Below are positions 42,312 to 51,137 of a DNA stretch of 61,616 nucleotides, piece after piece; the stretch's first letter is position 1, and each line of letters begins with the position of its first letter. The stretch spans positions 1-61,616 of the forward strand of contig JAEEMF010000069.1 in the NCBI GenBank assembly GCA_016283075.1, in the 5' to 3' direction. Origin of the DNA: Bacilli bacterium (GTDB taxonomy: Bacteria > Bacillota_I > Bacilli_A > RF39 > UBA660). The notes beneath the pieces are model-generated. The model worked only from the letters and a program-made list of their open reading frames with translations, made no database searches and had not been told where the DNA came from. Position numbers and translations under genes: made by a program.

Positions 42312-44642
42312 ATGAGTATTAGTAAAAAAGAAATTAAAAAGATGGATGCATATTTTAGAGCACTTAATTATTTGTCAGTAGCACAACTATATTTACTAGA
42401 TAATCCACTTCTTAGAAGAAAACTAGAAATATCCGATATTAAACCTAATGTTGTAGGACACTGGGGTACTGCTCCTGGACAAAACTTTATTTATATGCAT
42501 TTAAATAGAATTATAAAAGAATATGATTTAAATATGATATATGTATCTGGACCTGGACATGGTGGACAGGCTATGGTAGCAAATAATTATTTAGAAGGAG
42601 TATATTCTAAGTTTTATCCAGAAATAACTGAGGATGAAGCTGGACTTAGAAAACTATGTAAACAATTTAGTTTTCCTGGTGGAATATCTTCTCACGTTGC
42701 ACCAGAAACTCCTGGTTCTATTCATGAAGGTGGAGAACTAGGTTATAGCTTAGCTCATGCTGCAGGAGCTGCACTTGATAATAAAGATTTAATTGTAGCT
42801 TGTGTAGTAGGTGATGGAGAAGCTGAAACTGGACCACTTGCAACATCTTGGAATATAAATAAATTCTTAAATAAGAAAAAAGATGGAACTGTACTTCCTA
42901 TTCTTCATAGAAATGGATATAAAATAGCGAATCCAACTGTATTTGGAAGAATGAGTGAAACTGAGCTTATTGCATTCTTTAATGGATATGGATGGAAACC
43001 ATATTTTGTTACTGAATCAGATACTATGAAAGCTCATGAAAAAATGGCTAGAGTACTTGATAATGTAGTAAGTGATATCTTTAAAATTAAGAAAACTGGT
43101 AAAGGTATGTATCCAGTGGTAATCTTAACTACTCCTAAAGGATGGACTGGTCCAAAATTTGTAAATGGTAAGAAAATGGAAGGTACTTTTAGAGCACATC
43201 AAGTACCAATTACTATTTCTAAAAATGATATGAGTAATTTAGAAGTAATTGAAAGATGGCTTAGAAGTTATCATCCAGAAGAACTATTTGATGAAAAGGG
43301 TAGACTTAATAAAGAATTAAAAGAATTATGTCCTACTTTATCAAAATGTATGGGATATAATAAAATTGCTAATGGAGGATTACTTCTTAAAGAGTTAAAG
43401 ACTCCTGACTGGGAAGACTACTGTATTAATATAAATAAACCTGGTGAAATTATAGACCAAGATACTATGGAACTAGGTAATTATATAAGAGATTTATTTG
43501 TATTAAATAAAGATAATAAAAACTTTAGAATATTTGGACCTGATGAAGCTTTATCTAATAGATTTAATCATATATTTGAAAAAGAAAGTAGAACTTGGAA
43601 TTATAAAACACTTAAAACAGATGAGTTCTTATCTGAAGATGGTAGAGTAATGGATTCTTATCTATCAGAACACTTATGTGAAGGTATGCTAGAAGGATAC
43701 TTACTAACTGGTAGACACGGATTTATTCATAGTTATGAAGCATTTGTAAGAATAATAGATTCTATGGCAAGTCAACATGCTAAATGGTTAAAGGTATGTA
43801 ATTCAATATCTTGGAGAGCTCCAATAGCATCACTTAACTTCATGCTAGTATCACATGTATTCCAACAAGATCATAATGGATATACACATCAAGATCCTGG
43901 ATTCTTAAATCATTTAGTTACTAAAAAAGCTGATGTAGTAAGAATGTATTTACCTCCAGATACTAACTGTTTACTTTCATGTTTTGATCACTGTATCAAA
44001 TCTAAAAACTATATTAATGTTATAGTAGCAAGTAAACATCCAAGACCACAGTGGCTTACTAAAGAGCAAGCTAGAAAACACTGTGCTAAAGGAGCAGGTG
44101 TTTGGGAATTTGCTAGTAATGATAAAGATGGTGTAGATGTAGTAATGGCGTGCTGCGGAGAAACTCCAACTTTAGAAACTTTAGCAGCCGTAGAACTTTT
44201 AAGAGCAAATATTCCTGGAATTAGAATTAGAGTTGTTAATGTAGTAGACTTAATGAAACTTGAACCAAATTATGTTCATCCACATGGAATGAGTGATGAT
44301 GAATATGATAAGTTATTTACTACTGATAAACCTATTATCTTTAACTTCCATGGATATCCTTCTTTAATACATCAATTAACATATAAACGTACTAACCGTA
44401 ACTTACATGTTCACGGTTATAAAGAAGAAGGAACTATTACTACAACATTTGATATAAGAGTACAAAATGAAATAGATAGATTTAGCTTAGTAAAAGCTGT
44501 TATTAAAGAAATACCTGAATATAAAGAAAAATATTCTAATATAATTAATTGGTGTGATGATATGTTAAGTTATCATAAAGCCTATATCCATGAATATGGA
44601 GAGGACATGCCAATAGTTAAAAACTGGAAATGGCAAGGATAA
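42312..44642 (+). CDS. xfp: Xylulose-5-phosphate/fructose-6-phosphate phosphoketolase
   Basis: TPP enzyme that splits xylulose-5-P (or fructose-6-P) with phosphate into acetyl-P and glyceraldehyde-3-P (or erythrose-4-P). 776 residues, normal length. NVVGHWGTAPGQNFIYMHLN opens it; the signature GPGHGGQAMVANNYLEG is at about 80-96, the TPP-binding GDGEAETGPLATSWN at about 174-188, and SQHAKWLKVCNSISWRAPI and HQDPGFLNHL follow. It indicates a heterofermentative or bifid-type shunt giving acetyl-phosphate for ATP. Monocistronic: weak -10 TATACT upstream, terminator downstream. Confidence 0.95.
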   Translation: MSISKKEIKKMDAYFRALNYLSVAQLYLLDNPLLRRKLEISDIKPNVVGHWGTAPGQNFIYMHLNRIIKEYDLNMIYVSGPGHGGQAMVANNYLEGVYSKFYPEITEDEAGLRKLCKQFSFPGGISSHVAPETPGSIHEGGELGYSLAHAAGAALDNKDLIVACVVGDGEAETGPLATSWNINKFLNKKKDGTVLPILHRNGYKIANPTVFGRMSETELIAFFNGYGWKPYFVTESDTMKAHEKMARVLDNVVSDIFKIKKTGKGMYPVVILTTPKGWTGPKFVNGKKMEGTFRAHQVPITISKNDMSNLEVIERWLRSYHPEELFDEKGRLNKELKELCPTLSKCMGYNKIANGGLLLKELKTPDWEDYCININKPGEIIDQDTMELGNYIRDLFVLNKDNKNFRIFGPDEALSNRFNHIFEKESRTWNYKTLKTDEFLSEDGRVMDSYLSEHLCEGMLEGYLLTGRHGFIHSYEAFVRIIDSMASQHAKWLKVCNSISWRAPIASLNFMLVSHVFQQDHNGYTHQDPGFLNHLVTKKADVVRMYLPPDTNCLLSCFDHCIKSKNYINVIVASKHPRPQWLTKEQARKHCAKGAGVWEFASNDKDGVDVVMACCGETPTLETLAAVELLRANIPGIRIRVVNVVDLMKLEPNYVHPHGMSDDEYDKLFTTDKPIIFNFHGYPSLIHQLTYKRTNRNLHVHGYKEEGTITTTFDIRVQNEIDRFSLVKAVIKEIPEYKEKYSNIINWCDDMLSYHKAYIHEYGEDMPIVKNWKWQG

Positions 44643-44667
44643 AACATAGGAAACTATGTTTTATTTT
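44641..44667 (+). terminator. Intrinsic terminator of phosphoketolase gene
   Basis: AAAACATAG-GAAA-CTATGTTTT followed by A and a T run. The next promoter, TGGTATAAT, is at 44675-44683. Confidence 0.8.
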
Positions 44668-44712
44668 TGTTTTGTGGTATAATATGGTCTCGTATATGTT
44701 TGAGGTGAAAAT

Positions 44713-46749
44713 ATGAAAATTTGTTTAGTTCATGAGGAATACCCTGATGAGACGAATTTTGGTGGTATAGCAACTTATCAAAAATATTTAGCAGAGAACT
44801 TAGTAAAAAAAGGTCATGAAGTTACAGTTATCTGTAGAGGTCTTAAAGAATATAGTGATAAAGTTATAAATAAAGTAAGAGTAATACGTATTTATAATGA
44901 AGAAACTGAAGATATTTATAATAATTATTATAAATATAGAGAACTAGTTTCCGATAAACTATTAGAGCTTCAAAATCATAATGAAATAGAAATAATTGAA
45001 GTTCCAGACTGGGGAGCAGAAACCGTTCTATTTGAAAAATATCGTAAGATACCACTAGTAGTAAGACTTCATACTCCTTTAGTTATTTGGAGTGAATATA
45101 ATAAGTCTAAACTAGATGATAGTATTCATAAAACTATGCTTAAATGGGAAAAGAAAATGATTGAAAGTGCTGATAAAGTAGTATCATGTACGGAGATTTT
45201 AAAAAATCTTGTAATAGATAAGATGAATCTAACTAGAACTGATATAGATGTAATACCTAATCCATCTAATGTAGATTACTTTATTTCTAAAAAAGATATA
45301 AAGAAGTTAAAATCAAAGACTATTTTATATTGTGGTAGTATAGAACAAAGAAAAGGAGTAATCCTTCTTGCTGAGGCTATTCCTACTATTATAGAAAAAC
45401 TAGGTAATGTTAAATTCTTATTTGTCGGAAAAGATACTACTAGAAATGATAAAAATATATCTACAGTAGAATATATAAAAGAAATAGTACCTAAGAAATA
45501 TCATAAGAATTTAGAATTTAAAGGACAACTTTTAAATAGTGATCTTGTTAAAATATATAATAGTTCTGCTATAGGAGTATATCCATCTTTATTTGATAAC
45601 TTTCCTTATGTAGTACTAGAAAGTATGGCTTGTTCTCTACCATTTGTTGGAAGTATTAATAGTGGTATGAAAGAAATGACCGCTAACTCTAAATACTTAT
45701 ATGATGCTAAAACAAGTGAAGATTTAGCAAACAAAGTAATAGAACTATATAATAATAAAGAAGATAGAGAAGCTTTATCTAAAGAGCTAAGAGAAAGAGT
45801 AATAAGTGAATATAGCTCTGATATAGTAACTGATAAGTTTATTAAGATGTATAAGAATGCTATAAATAACTATAACTCTACAATGATAAAATCTGTTTTT
45901 AGAGATGATATTAAAGAAGAAATAACTGATTTAAAACGTATAGAAGGTGGTATAGCTAATATAGTATATTTAGTAACAACACCTAAAAATAAATATGTAG
46001 CTAAAATATATCGTAAATGTATTGATAGAAAAGCAACTGAAGAATTTATAAAAGTATGTAATAAAAATAATATAAGTGTACTTAATTCTATAAATAGTAC
46101 TTTCTATGAAATAGGTAATTCATGTTTATGTATTTATGAATATATAGAAGGTAAACATATTAAAAAACTTACTAATCCTCAAATAGAAAGTATTATGGAC
46201 TTTATAAAGATAGATAAAACTACAAATATTAAATGTAATACACTTCTTGATAAAGTTAATTTCTATTACGATGAACTAAGAAATATGGAAACTAAAAAAG
46301 TAGATCGTAATATAATAGATGAACTTTTAAGAAGATATATGAAATTACAAAACTATAGTATATTCTATGATAATGAAATAATACACGGAGATTTAACACC
46401 TACAAATATTATTTGGAATGATAAAGGTTTTACAATTATAGATTTAGATGAAGCTACTATCTTTACTAAGTTATATGACTTAGTAGTATTTGCTATTAAA
46501 TTTAGTAAAACTGGTAAAGATATAGATATTAAACTTGCTAAAAAGATATTAAAACCTTTTGATAAATATACTAAGATAGATATTATTAATATATGGAATT
46601 TCTATATATTAAAAGTACTTATGGAAAAGATTTATCTATATGAAATAGGTAAAATAGATTTATTAGATGAAGTACAAAAACAAGATAACTGGGAAGACTG
46701 GTATTCTATTTTAAATAATGGAGTAATAGAAGATATCTTAAATAAATAA
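44713..46749 (+). CDS. Glycosyltransferase (GT4) fused to an APH-like phosphotransferase domain
   Basis: 678 residues with two enzymatic parts. Residues 1-390 form a GT-B family 4 glycosyltransferase: GGIATYQKYLAENLVKKGHE near the start, LYCGSIEQRKGVILLAEAIP, and IGVYPSLFDNFPYVVLESMA with the E-x7-E-like donor site. Residues about 400-678 form an aminoglycoside-phosphotransferase/choline-kinase-like fold: RIEGGIANIVYLVTTPKNKY with AKIYRK as nucleotide lobe, IYEYIEGKHI hinge, HGDLTPTNIIWN at about 558 as catalytic loop (HxDxxxxN), and IIDLDEA as the metal Asp. A sugar could be both transferred and phosphorylated, or the kinase part could bind a carrier; this is inference. No membrane helix. 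Confidence 0.82.
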   Translation: MKICLVHEEYPDETNFGGIATYQKYLAENLVKKGHEVTVICRGLKEYSDKVINKVRVIRIYNEETEDIYNNYYKYRELVSDKLLELQNHNEIEIIEVPDWGAETVLFEKYRKIPLVVRLHTPLVIWSEYNKSKLDDSIHKTMLKWEKKMIESADKVVSCTEILKNLVIDKMNLTRTDIDVIPNPSNVDYFISKKDIKKLKSKTILYCGSIEQRKGVILLAEAIPTIIEKLGNVKFLFVGKDTTRNDKNISTVEYIKEIVPKKYHKNLEFKGQLLNSDLVKIYNSSAIGVYPSLFDNFPYVVLESMACSLPFVGSINSGMKEMTANSKYLYDAKTSEDLANKVIELYNNKEDREALSKELRERVISEYSSDIVTDKFIKMYKNAINNYNSTMIKSVFRDDIKEEITDLKRIEGGIANIVYLVTTPKNKYVAKIYRKCIDRKATEEFIKVCNKNNISVLNSINSTFYEIGNSCLCIYEYIEGKHIKKLTNPQIESIMDFIKIDKTTNIKCNTLLDKVNFYYDELRNMETKKVDRNIIDELLRRYMKLQNYSIFYDNEIIHGDLTPTNIIWNDKGFTIIDLDEATIFTKLYDLVVFAIKFSKTGKDIDIKLAKKILKPFDKYTKIDIINIWNFYILKVLMEKIYLYEIGKIDLLDEVQKQDNWEDWYSILNNGVIEDILNK

Positions 46750-46777
46750 TTATGATATAATTAATATAGGTGATGAT

Positions 46778-47359
46778 ATGAAAAAAAGAGATCTTGTTTG
46801 TATAGTAGTTAACTTATCGGTAACTATATTATTTACTATACTTTATGTATTTGGAGGATTTAGTAGTAATGTAGCAAACTTTTTTGAAAAAGTAATATAT
46901 TTTTCATTATTTACTATGTATATACTAAGTTCATTCATAGTATATGAAAGAATGAAAGGAAATGAAAAACATTTAAGTTTACTTAACAGAGTTCTAATAG
47001 TATATACATTATCGGCTTTTTTATATATACTTTCATTCTTAGTAAGAAATAGTGTAGCACTATTTATATTTACTGGAGTATTCCTTGCTATATTATTTAT
47101 GTCTATGGTAACTTATACAGCAGTAATATTTAAATTAATTGAGAAGAAAGAAAGAAAAGTTCTTACAAAATTAGTAACAATATTATCAGCAGTATTCTTA
47201 CTTTCATTAGGACTAAGATTTTTAATTAAAACTACTATAGAAGGAAATGTATATGCTGTTACAATATCACTTACACAAGTAATATGTGTTTCAGCACTTA
47301 TTGGTCTTTTAATAATATTCTTTACATATATTATTAGGAAATTAATCCTATTTAAATAA
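46778..47359 (+). CDS. Polytopic membrane protein of unknown function (193 aa)
   Basis: Unrecognised. Six likely membrane helices: LVCIVVNLSVTILFTILYVF, VIYFSLFTMYILSSFIVY, VLIVYTLSAFLYILSFLV, ALFIFTGVFLAILFMSMVTY, LVTILSAVFLLSLGLRFL, and a final segment through ISALIGLLIIFFTYII-like sequence. Loops are short; a basic ERKVLTK loop and a basic end suggest their placement inside. It follows the glycosyltransferase-kinase with only a TGATATAAT promoter between (46753-46761). No transporter motif seen. Confidence 0.75.
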   Translation: MKKRDLVCIVVNLSVTILFTILYVFGGFSSNVANFFEKVIYFSLFTMYILSSFIVYERMKGNEKHLSLLNRVLIVYTLSAFLYILSFLVRNSVALFIFTGVFLAILFMSMVTYTAVIFKLIEKKERKVLTKLVTILSAVFLLSLGLRFLIKTTIEGNVYAVTISLTQVICVSALIGLLIIFFTYIIRKLILFK

Positions 47360-47378
47360 AAGCGTAATGCTTTTTTTT
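47358..47378 (+). terminator. Intrinsic terminator
   Basis: AAAAGC pairs with GCTTTT over a five-base loop, followed by eight T in all. TGGTATAAT promoter for ligA at 47391-47399. Confidence 0.65.
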
Positions 47379-47415
47379 AATGCTTAAAAATGGTATAATT
47401 TTACTAGGTGATAAC

Positions 47416-49401
47416 ATGCAAGATGTAAGTAAGAAAATGGATGAATTAATAGAGATAATTAATAAAGCTTGTTATGAGTATTATGTACTAGATAATCCTA
47501 CTATAACAGACCAAGAATATGATGATGCTTATAAACAATTATTATCTTTAGAAGAAAAATATCCACAGTATAAAAGAATAGATTCTCCTACTAATAGAGT
47601 AGGCGGAGAAGCTATATCAAAATTTGATAAAGTAACTCATAAAACACCAATGCTATCATTTGATGATATCTTTAATGAAGATGAGATAGTAAGTTTTGAT
47701 GAAAGAGTAAGAAAAACAGTAAATAATCCTATATATACAGTAGAACCTAAAATGGATGGTTTATCAGGTTCTTTAGTATATGAAAATGGAGTATTAGTTA
47801 GAGCAGCAACACGTGGTGATGGAGTAACAGGTGAAGATATAACACTTAATGTTAAAACTATTAAATCAGTACCACTTAAACTAACTAAACCAATTAATAT
47901 AGAAGTACGCGGAGAAATCTATATGAGTAAACGTGCTTTTAATAAAGCAAATGAAGAAAGAATTAAAAATGGTGAAAATACATTTGCTAATCCAAGAAAT
48001 GCTGCAGCAGGATCAGTAAGACAACTTGATAGTAAGATTACTGCTAAAAGAGAACTAGATTATATGGCATACTTTATACCTAATCCAGAAGATTTTGGTA
48101 TAAAGACTCAGGAAGAATCACTAGCTTTCTTAAAAGAACTAGGTTTCTTAACAAATTATAAATTAAATAAACTAGCTCATAACGCTACTGAAATAATAGC
48201 TTGTATAAATGAACTTGGTAGTGTTAGAGATGAACTTCCATTTGAAATAGATGGAGCAGTTTTAAAAGTAAATAATTTAAAAGATGAAGAAAAACTAGGA
48301 TATACATCTAGAGTACCTAAATGGGGTATAGCATATAAATTTCCTGCTAAAGAAGTACTTACTACTTTAAAAGAAATAAAGTTTACAGTAGGTAGAACAG
48401 GAAAAATTACTCCTAATGCAATATTTGATCCAGTACATGTAGCAGGATCTTTAATATCTAAAGCAACTCTACATAATGAAGACTACTGTATTCAAAAAGA
48501 TGTAAGAGTAGGAGATGTAGTATCTATTAGAAAAGCAGGAGATGTAATTCCTGAAGTAGTAGAAGTAAAACTAGATAGAAGAAAAGAAGGCAGTATTCCT
48601 TTTACTATGATAGATACTTGTCCTATATGTAAGTCTAAATTAGTAAAGAAAGATTCACATCATTTTTGCACTAATATTCACTGTCCAGCAAGACATATAG
48701 AAGGACTTATCTATTTTGCATCAAGAGATGCTATGAATATAGATGGACTTGGTGATGAAATAATAGAAGACTTCTATAATATGGGATATTTAAAAGATAT
48801 ATCTAACTTCTATGATTTATATAAATATCATGATGAATTAAAAGAGTTAGAAGGCTTTGGAGAAAAAAGTATATCTAACTTAATAGATGGTATTAATAAA
48901 AGTAAAGAAAACTCTCTAGAAAGATTATTATGTGCTCTTGGTATAAAAAATGTAGGTAAAAGAACTGCTAAGATGCTAGCTAAAAGATATAAATCACTTG
49001 ATAATCTAATAAATGCGTCATATGAAGAACTTGTAGATATAAAAGATATTGGTGAAACAATAGCTGTATCTATAAGAAACTACTTTGAAGATGAAAAGAA
49101 TATAGAAGTAATTAATAAATTAAAAGAGCATGGTGTAAATACAAATTATTTAGGAGAAGAAATAAAAGAAAACGAAAACTTCTTATCCAAGACATTTGTA
49201 CTTACCGGAAGCTTAACTAATATTACAAGAGATGAAGCAAGAGATAAAATTGAATCCCTAGGAGGAATTACTACTAATAGTGTTAGTAAGAAAACTGATG
49301 TCTTAATAGTAGGAGACTCTCCAGGAAGTAAATATGATAAAGCTAAAGAACTAGGTATTACCATTTGGACAGAAGAAGAGTTCTTAGATAAGTTGAGGTA
49401 G
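47416..49401 (+). CDS. ligA: NAD-dependent DNA ligase LigA
   Basis: Seals nicks in replication and repair. 661 residues. Catalytic Lys112 in EPKMDGLSGSLVYENG (KxDG), RGDGVTGEDIT, NPRNAAAGSVRQLD and DGAVLKVNN are present. The zinc finger is CPICKSKLVKKDSHHFCTN with the fourth Cys in IHCPAR. Helix-hairpin-helix repeats (ALGIKNVGKRTAKMLA) and a C-terminal BRCT domain (KTFVLTGSLTNITRDEA...) follow. The ATG at 47416 is set by AGGTGAT; a longer frame to 47380 runs through the promoter. Ordinary gene. Confidence 0.96.
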   Translation: MQDVSKKMDELIEIINKACYEYYVLDNPTITDQEYDDAYKQLLSLEEKYPQYKRIDSPTNRVGGEAISKFDKVTHKTPMLSFDDIFNEDEIVSFDERVRKTVNNPIYTVEPKMDGLSGSLVYENGVLVRAATRGDGVTGEDITLNVKTIKSVPLKLTKPINIEVRGEIYMSKRAFNKANEERIKNGENTFANPRNAAAGSVRQLDSKITAKRELDYMAYFIPNPEDFGIKTQEESLAFLKELGFLTNYKLNKLAHNATEIIACINELGSVRDELPFEIDGAVLKVNNLKDEEKLGYTSRVPKWGIAYKFPAKEVLTTLKEIKFTVGRTGKITPNAIFDPVHVAGSLISKATLHNEDYCIQKDVRVGDVVSIRKAGDVIPEVVEVKLDRRKEGSIPFTMIDTCPICKSKLVKKDSHHFCTNIHCPARHIEGLIYFASRDAMNIDGLGDEIIEDFYNMGYLKDISNFYDLYKYHDELKELEGFGEKSISNLIDGINKSKENSLERLLCALGIKNVGKRTAKMLAKRYKSLDNLINASYEELVDIKDIGETIAVSIRNYFEDEKNIEVINKLKEHGVNTNYLGEEIKENENFLSKTFVLTGSLTNITRDEARDKIESLGGITTNSVSKKTDVLIVGDSPGSKYDKAKELGITIWTEEEFLDKLR

Positions 49402-49403
49402 TT

Positions 49404-49820
49404 ATGGAAAGATTTAAATCAGTAATATGTGTTGATACATTATTTATAAAAGATAATAAAGTACTTCTAATGGAAAGAATAAATACTGGAAATGATGATG
49501 GATACTTTGAACTTCCAGGCGGTCATTTAGAAGAAAATGAAGATTTATTTGATGCAATGATAAGAGAAGCTAAAGAAGAATTACTTATAGATTTAAGTAG
49601 AGATGATTTAGAAATAGTACATGTAATGCATCATTATACTGGTTTACTATTAAATGTTATCTTTAAATGTAATAAAGATATTAATCCTTCTATAGGTGAA
49701 CCAAATAAGTGTTCTAAACTTATTTGGAGTGATATAAATGATTTACCTATAAATACTACTGATAAAGTAAAGAAAATAATTAGTAATATTAATAATGATA
49801 AGTATTATGATTATATGTAA
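49404..49820 (+). CDS. Nudix hydrolase (138 aa)
   Basis: Hydrolyses nucleoside-diphosphate-linked compounds. The Nudix box GGHLEENEDLFDAMIREAKEELLI at about 34-57 has the G-x5-E-x7-R-E-x2-E-E spacing. The DTLFIKDNKVLLMER start of the fold is present. It begins two bases after ligA and has the ligA 3' end GAGGTAG as RBS, so it is co-transcribed with ligA. The substrate is not determinable from sequence; MutT-like house-cleaning is possible. Confidence 0.85.
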   Translation: MERFKSVICVDTLFIKDNKVLLMERINTGNDDGYFELPGGHLEENEDLFDAMIREAKEELLIDLSRDDLEIVHVMHHYTGLLLNVIFKCNKDINPSIGEPNKCSKLIWSDINDLPINTTDKVKKIISNINNDKYYDYM

Positions 49821-49845
49821 AGAAAGATTTTTATCTTTCTTTTTT
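49819..49845 (+). terminator. Intrinsic terminator
   Basis: AAAGAAAGAT pairs with ATCTTTCTTT, then T run. Promoter TGATATAAT at 49855-49863 for the next gene. Confidence 0.78.
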
Positions 49846-49906
49846 AGTATTCTATGATATAATAGAAAGCAAGTTAGCAAAAATATGCAAAGATAGGAGA
49901 GATAAT

Positions 49907-51079
49907 ATGGCAATGCCAGATTTACATTGTTTTGATGGAGGACTTAGTCCAAATGAATATGTTGCAAAGAAATTCGATGAATGTATTAAATTAATTGAGT
50001 ATATAAATACTATTTATGATTTAGAGTATGCTTCTAATGATAATGTTAAATTTGCAGCAGCATTAGATTTTGAATCTATAATTAATTGCTTGGATTTAGA
50101 AAATGGCGTAGGTAGTGATGAAAAAGTATTTGATAAAGATGAAAGTTTCATATCTTGTAGAGTAGATAAACTTATAACTATACTAAAGAAGAAAATTGAT
50201 GCTATTAGATATGCTTCTGATTTTGTTTTTCCTGAAATGGACTGCGGAGTTAGTGAACTTGAAAATGAATATAAGGAACTATTAGGAATTCCTGATTTTT
50301 ATTTTGATTTAGTACATCATTTAGAAGCACTTGATGCTATGGAAACATATGGAAAGAAAATATTTTATTCAGATATGCCTGTAAGTCTTGCTGCTAATTT
50401 TTTATATAATGTTATTGAAAATGGGGATTGTTGGCTTTCAGATTTAGAAAATCCTGATAAAAGATTTAATAAAGAAGGATTTAAAAATTATGCTTATAGA
50501 TTAAGATGTTATTTTGATAATAATAAAGACGTTAAAAAAGATATTTTTAATCTTGCTCAATTTTCGGATATAAGCGATCTTAAAGAATTAGGATTTGTTA
50601 TATTTGATGAACCAGAATATCTAGGAGAATTACTTGAAAAGAATAATTTTGTATTTGATTCAAAATTAAGTAAACATGTATCTACTATTATTAATGGTGA
50701 AAAGTTTAAAGAATTATCGCCTGAAGAGAAAACACAATTATATGGAAATCTTTTGGATAATTTAAGTCAAAAAAGTGGAGTAAATGAAAGCCTAACTAGT
50801 TGTGGTGATTTCCCTGATATTGATTTAAAATATGTTTTAGATATTTTAGAGGATTATATATATGAAGGGATTCCTTCTCCAGAAAAATTTGCACATATCA
50901 TTTATGTAGCAATTAATAAATGTAAAGATGTAGAAGAATTAAAAAATCTTCTTGGTTTAATAAGTGATGCTATAAATTCATTAAATTATGATAAGAAAGA
51001 TGCTGCTGAAAAGAAGCATGTTCTTACATTTGCAGCTGGAATGTTAAATGATATGATAAAAGACAAAAGTAGACAATAA
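49907..51079 (+). CDS. Soluble helical protein of unknown function (390 aa)
   Basis: Unrecognised. No signal or membrane segment; acidic and mainly helical. It starts MAMPDLHCFDGGLSPNEYVA, and contains ASDFVFPEMDCGVSELENEY, KKIFYSDMPVSLAANFLYNV and a C-terminal helical block (YVLDILEDYIYEGIPSPEKF, then KDVEELKNLLGLISDAINSL). Six or more cysteines are scattered without CxxC pairing. It has its own promoter (49855-49863), a GGAGAG RBS and a terminator. No neighbour suggests a role. Confidence 0.75.
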   Translation: MAMPDLHCFDGGLSPNEYVAKKFDECIKLIEYINTIYDLEYASNDNVKFAAALDFESIINCLDLENGVGSDEKVFDKDESFISCRVDKLITILKKKIDAIRYASDFVFPEMDCGVSELENEYKELLGIPDFYFDLVHHLEALDAMETYGKKIFYSDMPVSLAANFLYNVIENGDCWLSDLENPDKRFNKEGFKNYAYRLRCYFDNNKDVKKDIFNLAQFSDISDLKELGFVIFDEPEYLGELLEKNNFVFDSKLSKHVSTIINGEKFKELSPEEKTQLYGNLLDNLSQKSGVNESLTSCGDFPDIDLKYVLDILEDYIYEGIPSPEKFAHIIYVAINKCKDVEELKNLLGLISDAINSLNYDKKDAAEKKHVLTFAAGMLNDMIKDKSRQ

Positions 51080-51095
51080 TAAGTCTACTTTTTTA
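51065..51095 (+). terminator. Intrinsic terminator
   Basis: AAAAGTAGAC pairs with GTCTACTTTT around the stop codon region; T run follows. Promoter TGGTATACT for pflB at 51106-51114. Confidence 0.78.
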
Positions 51096-51137
51096 TTTGT
51101 TAGTATGGTATACTTTATAATAGAAAGTAGGGATCAT

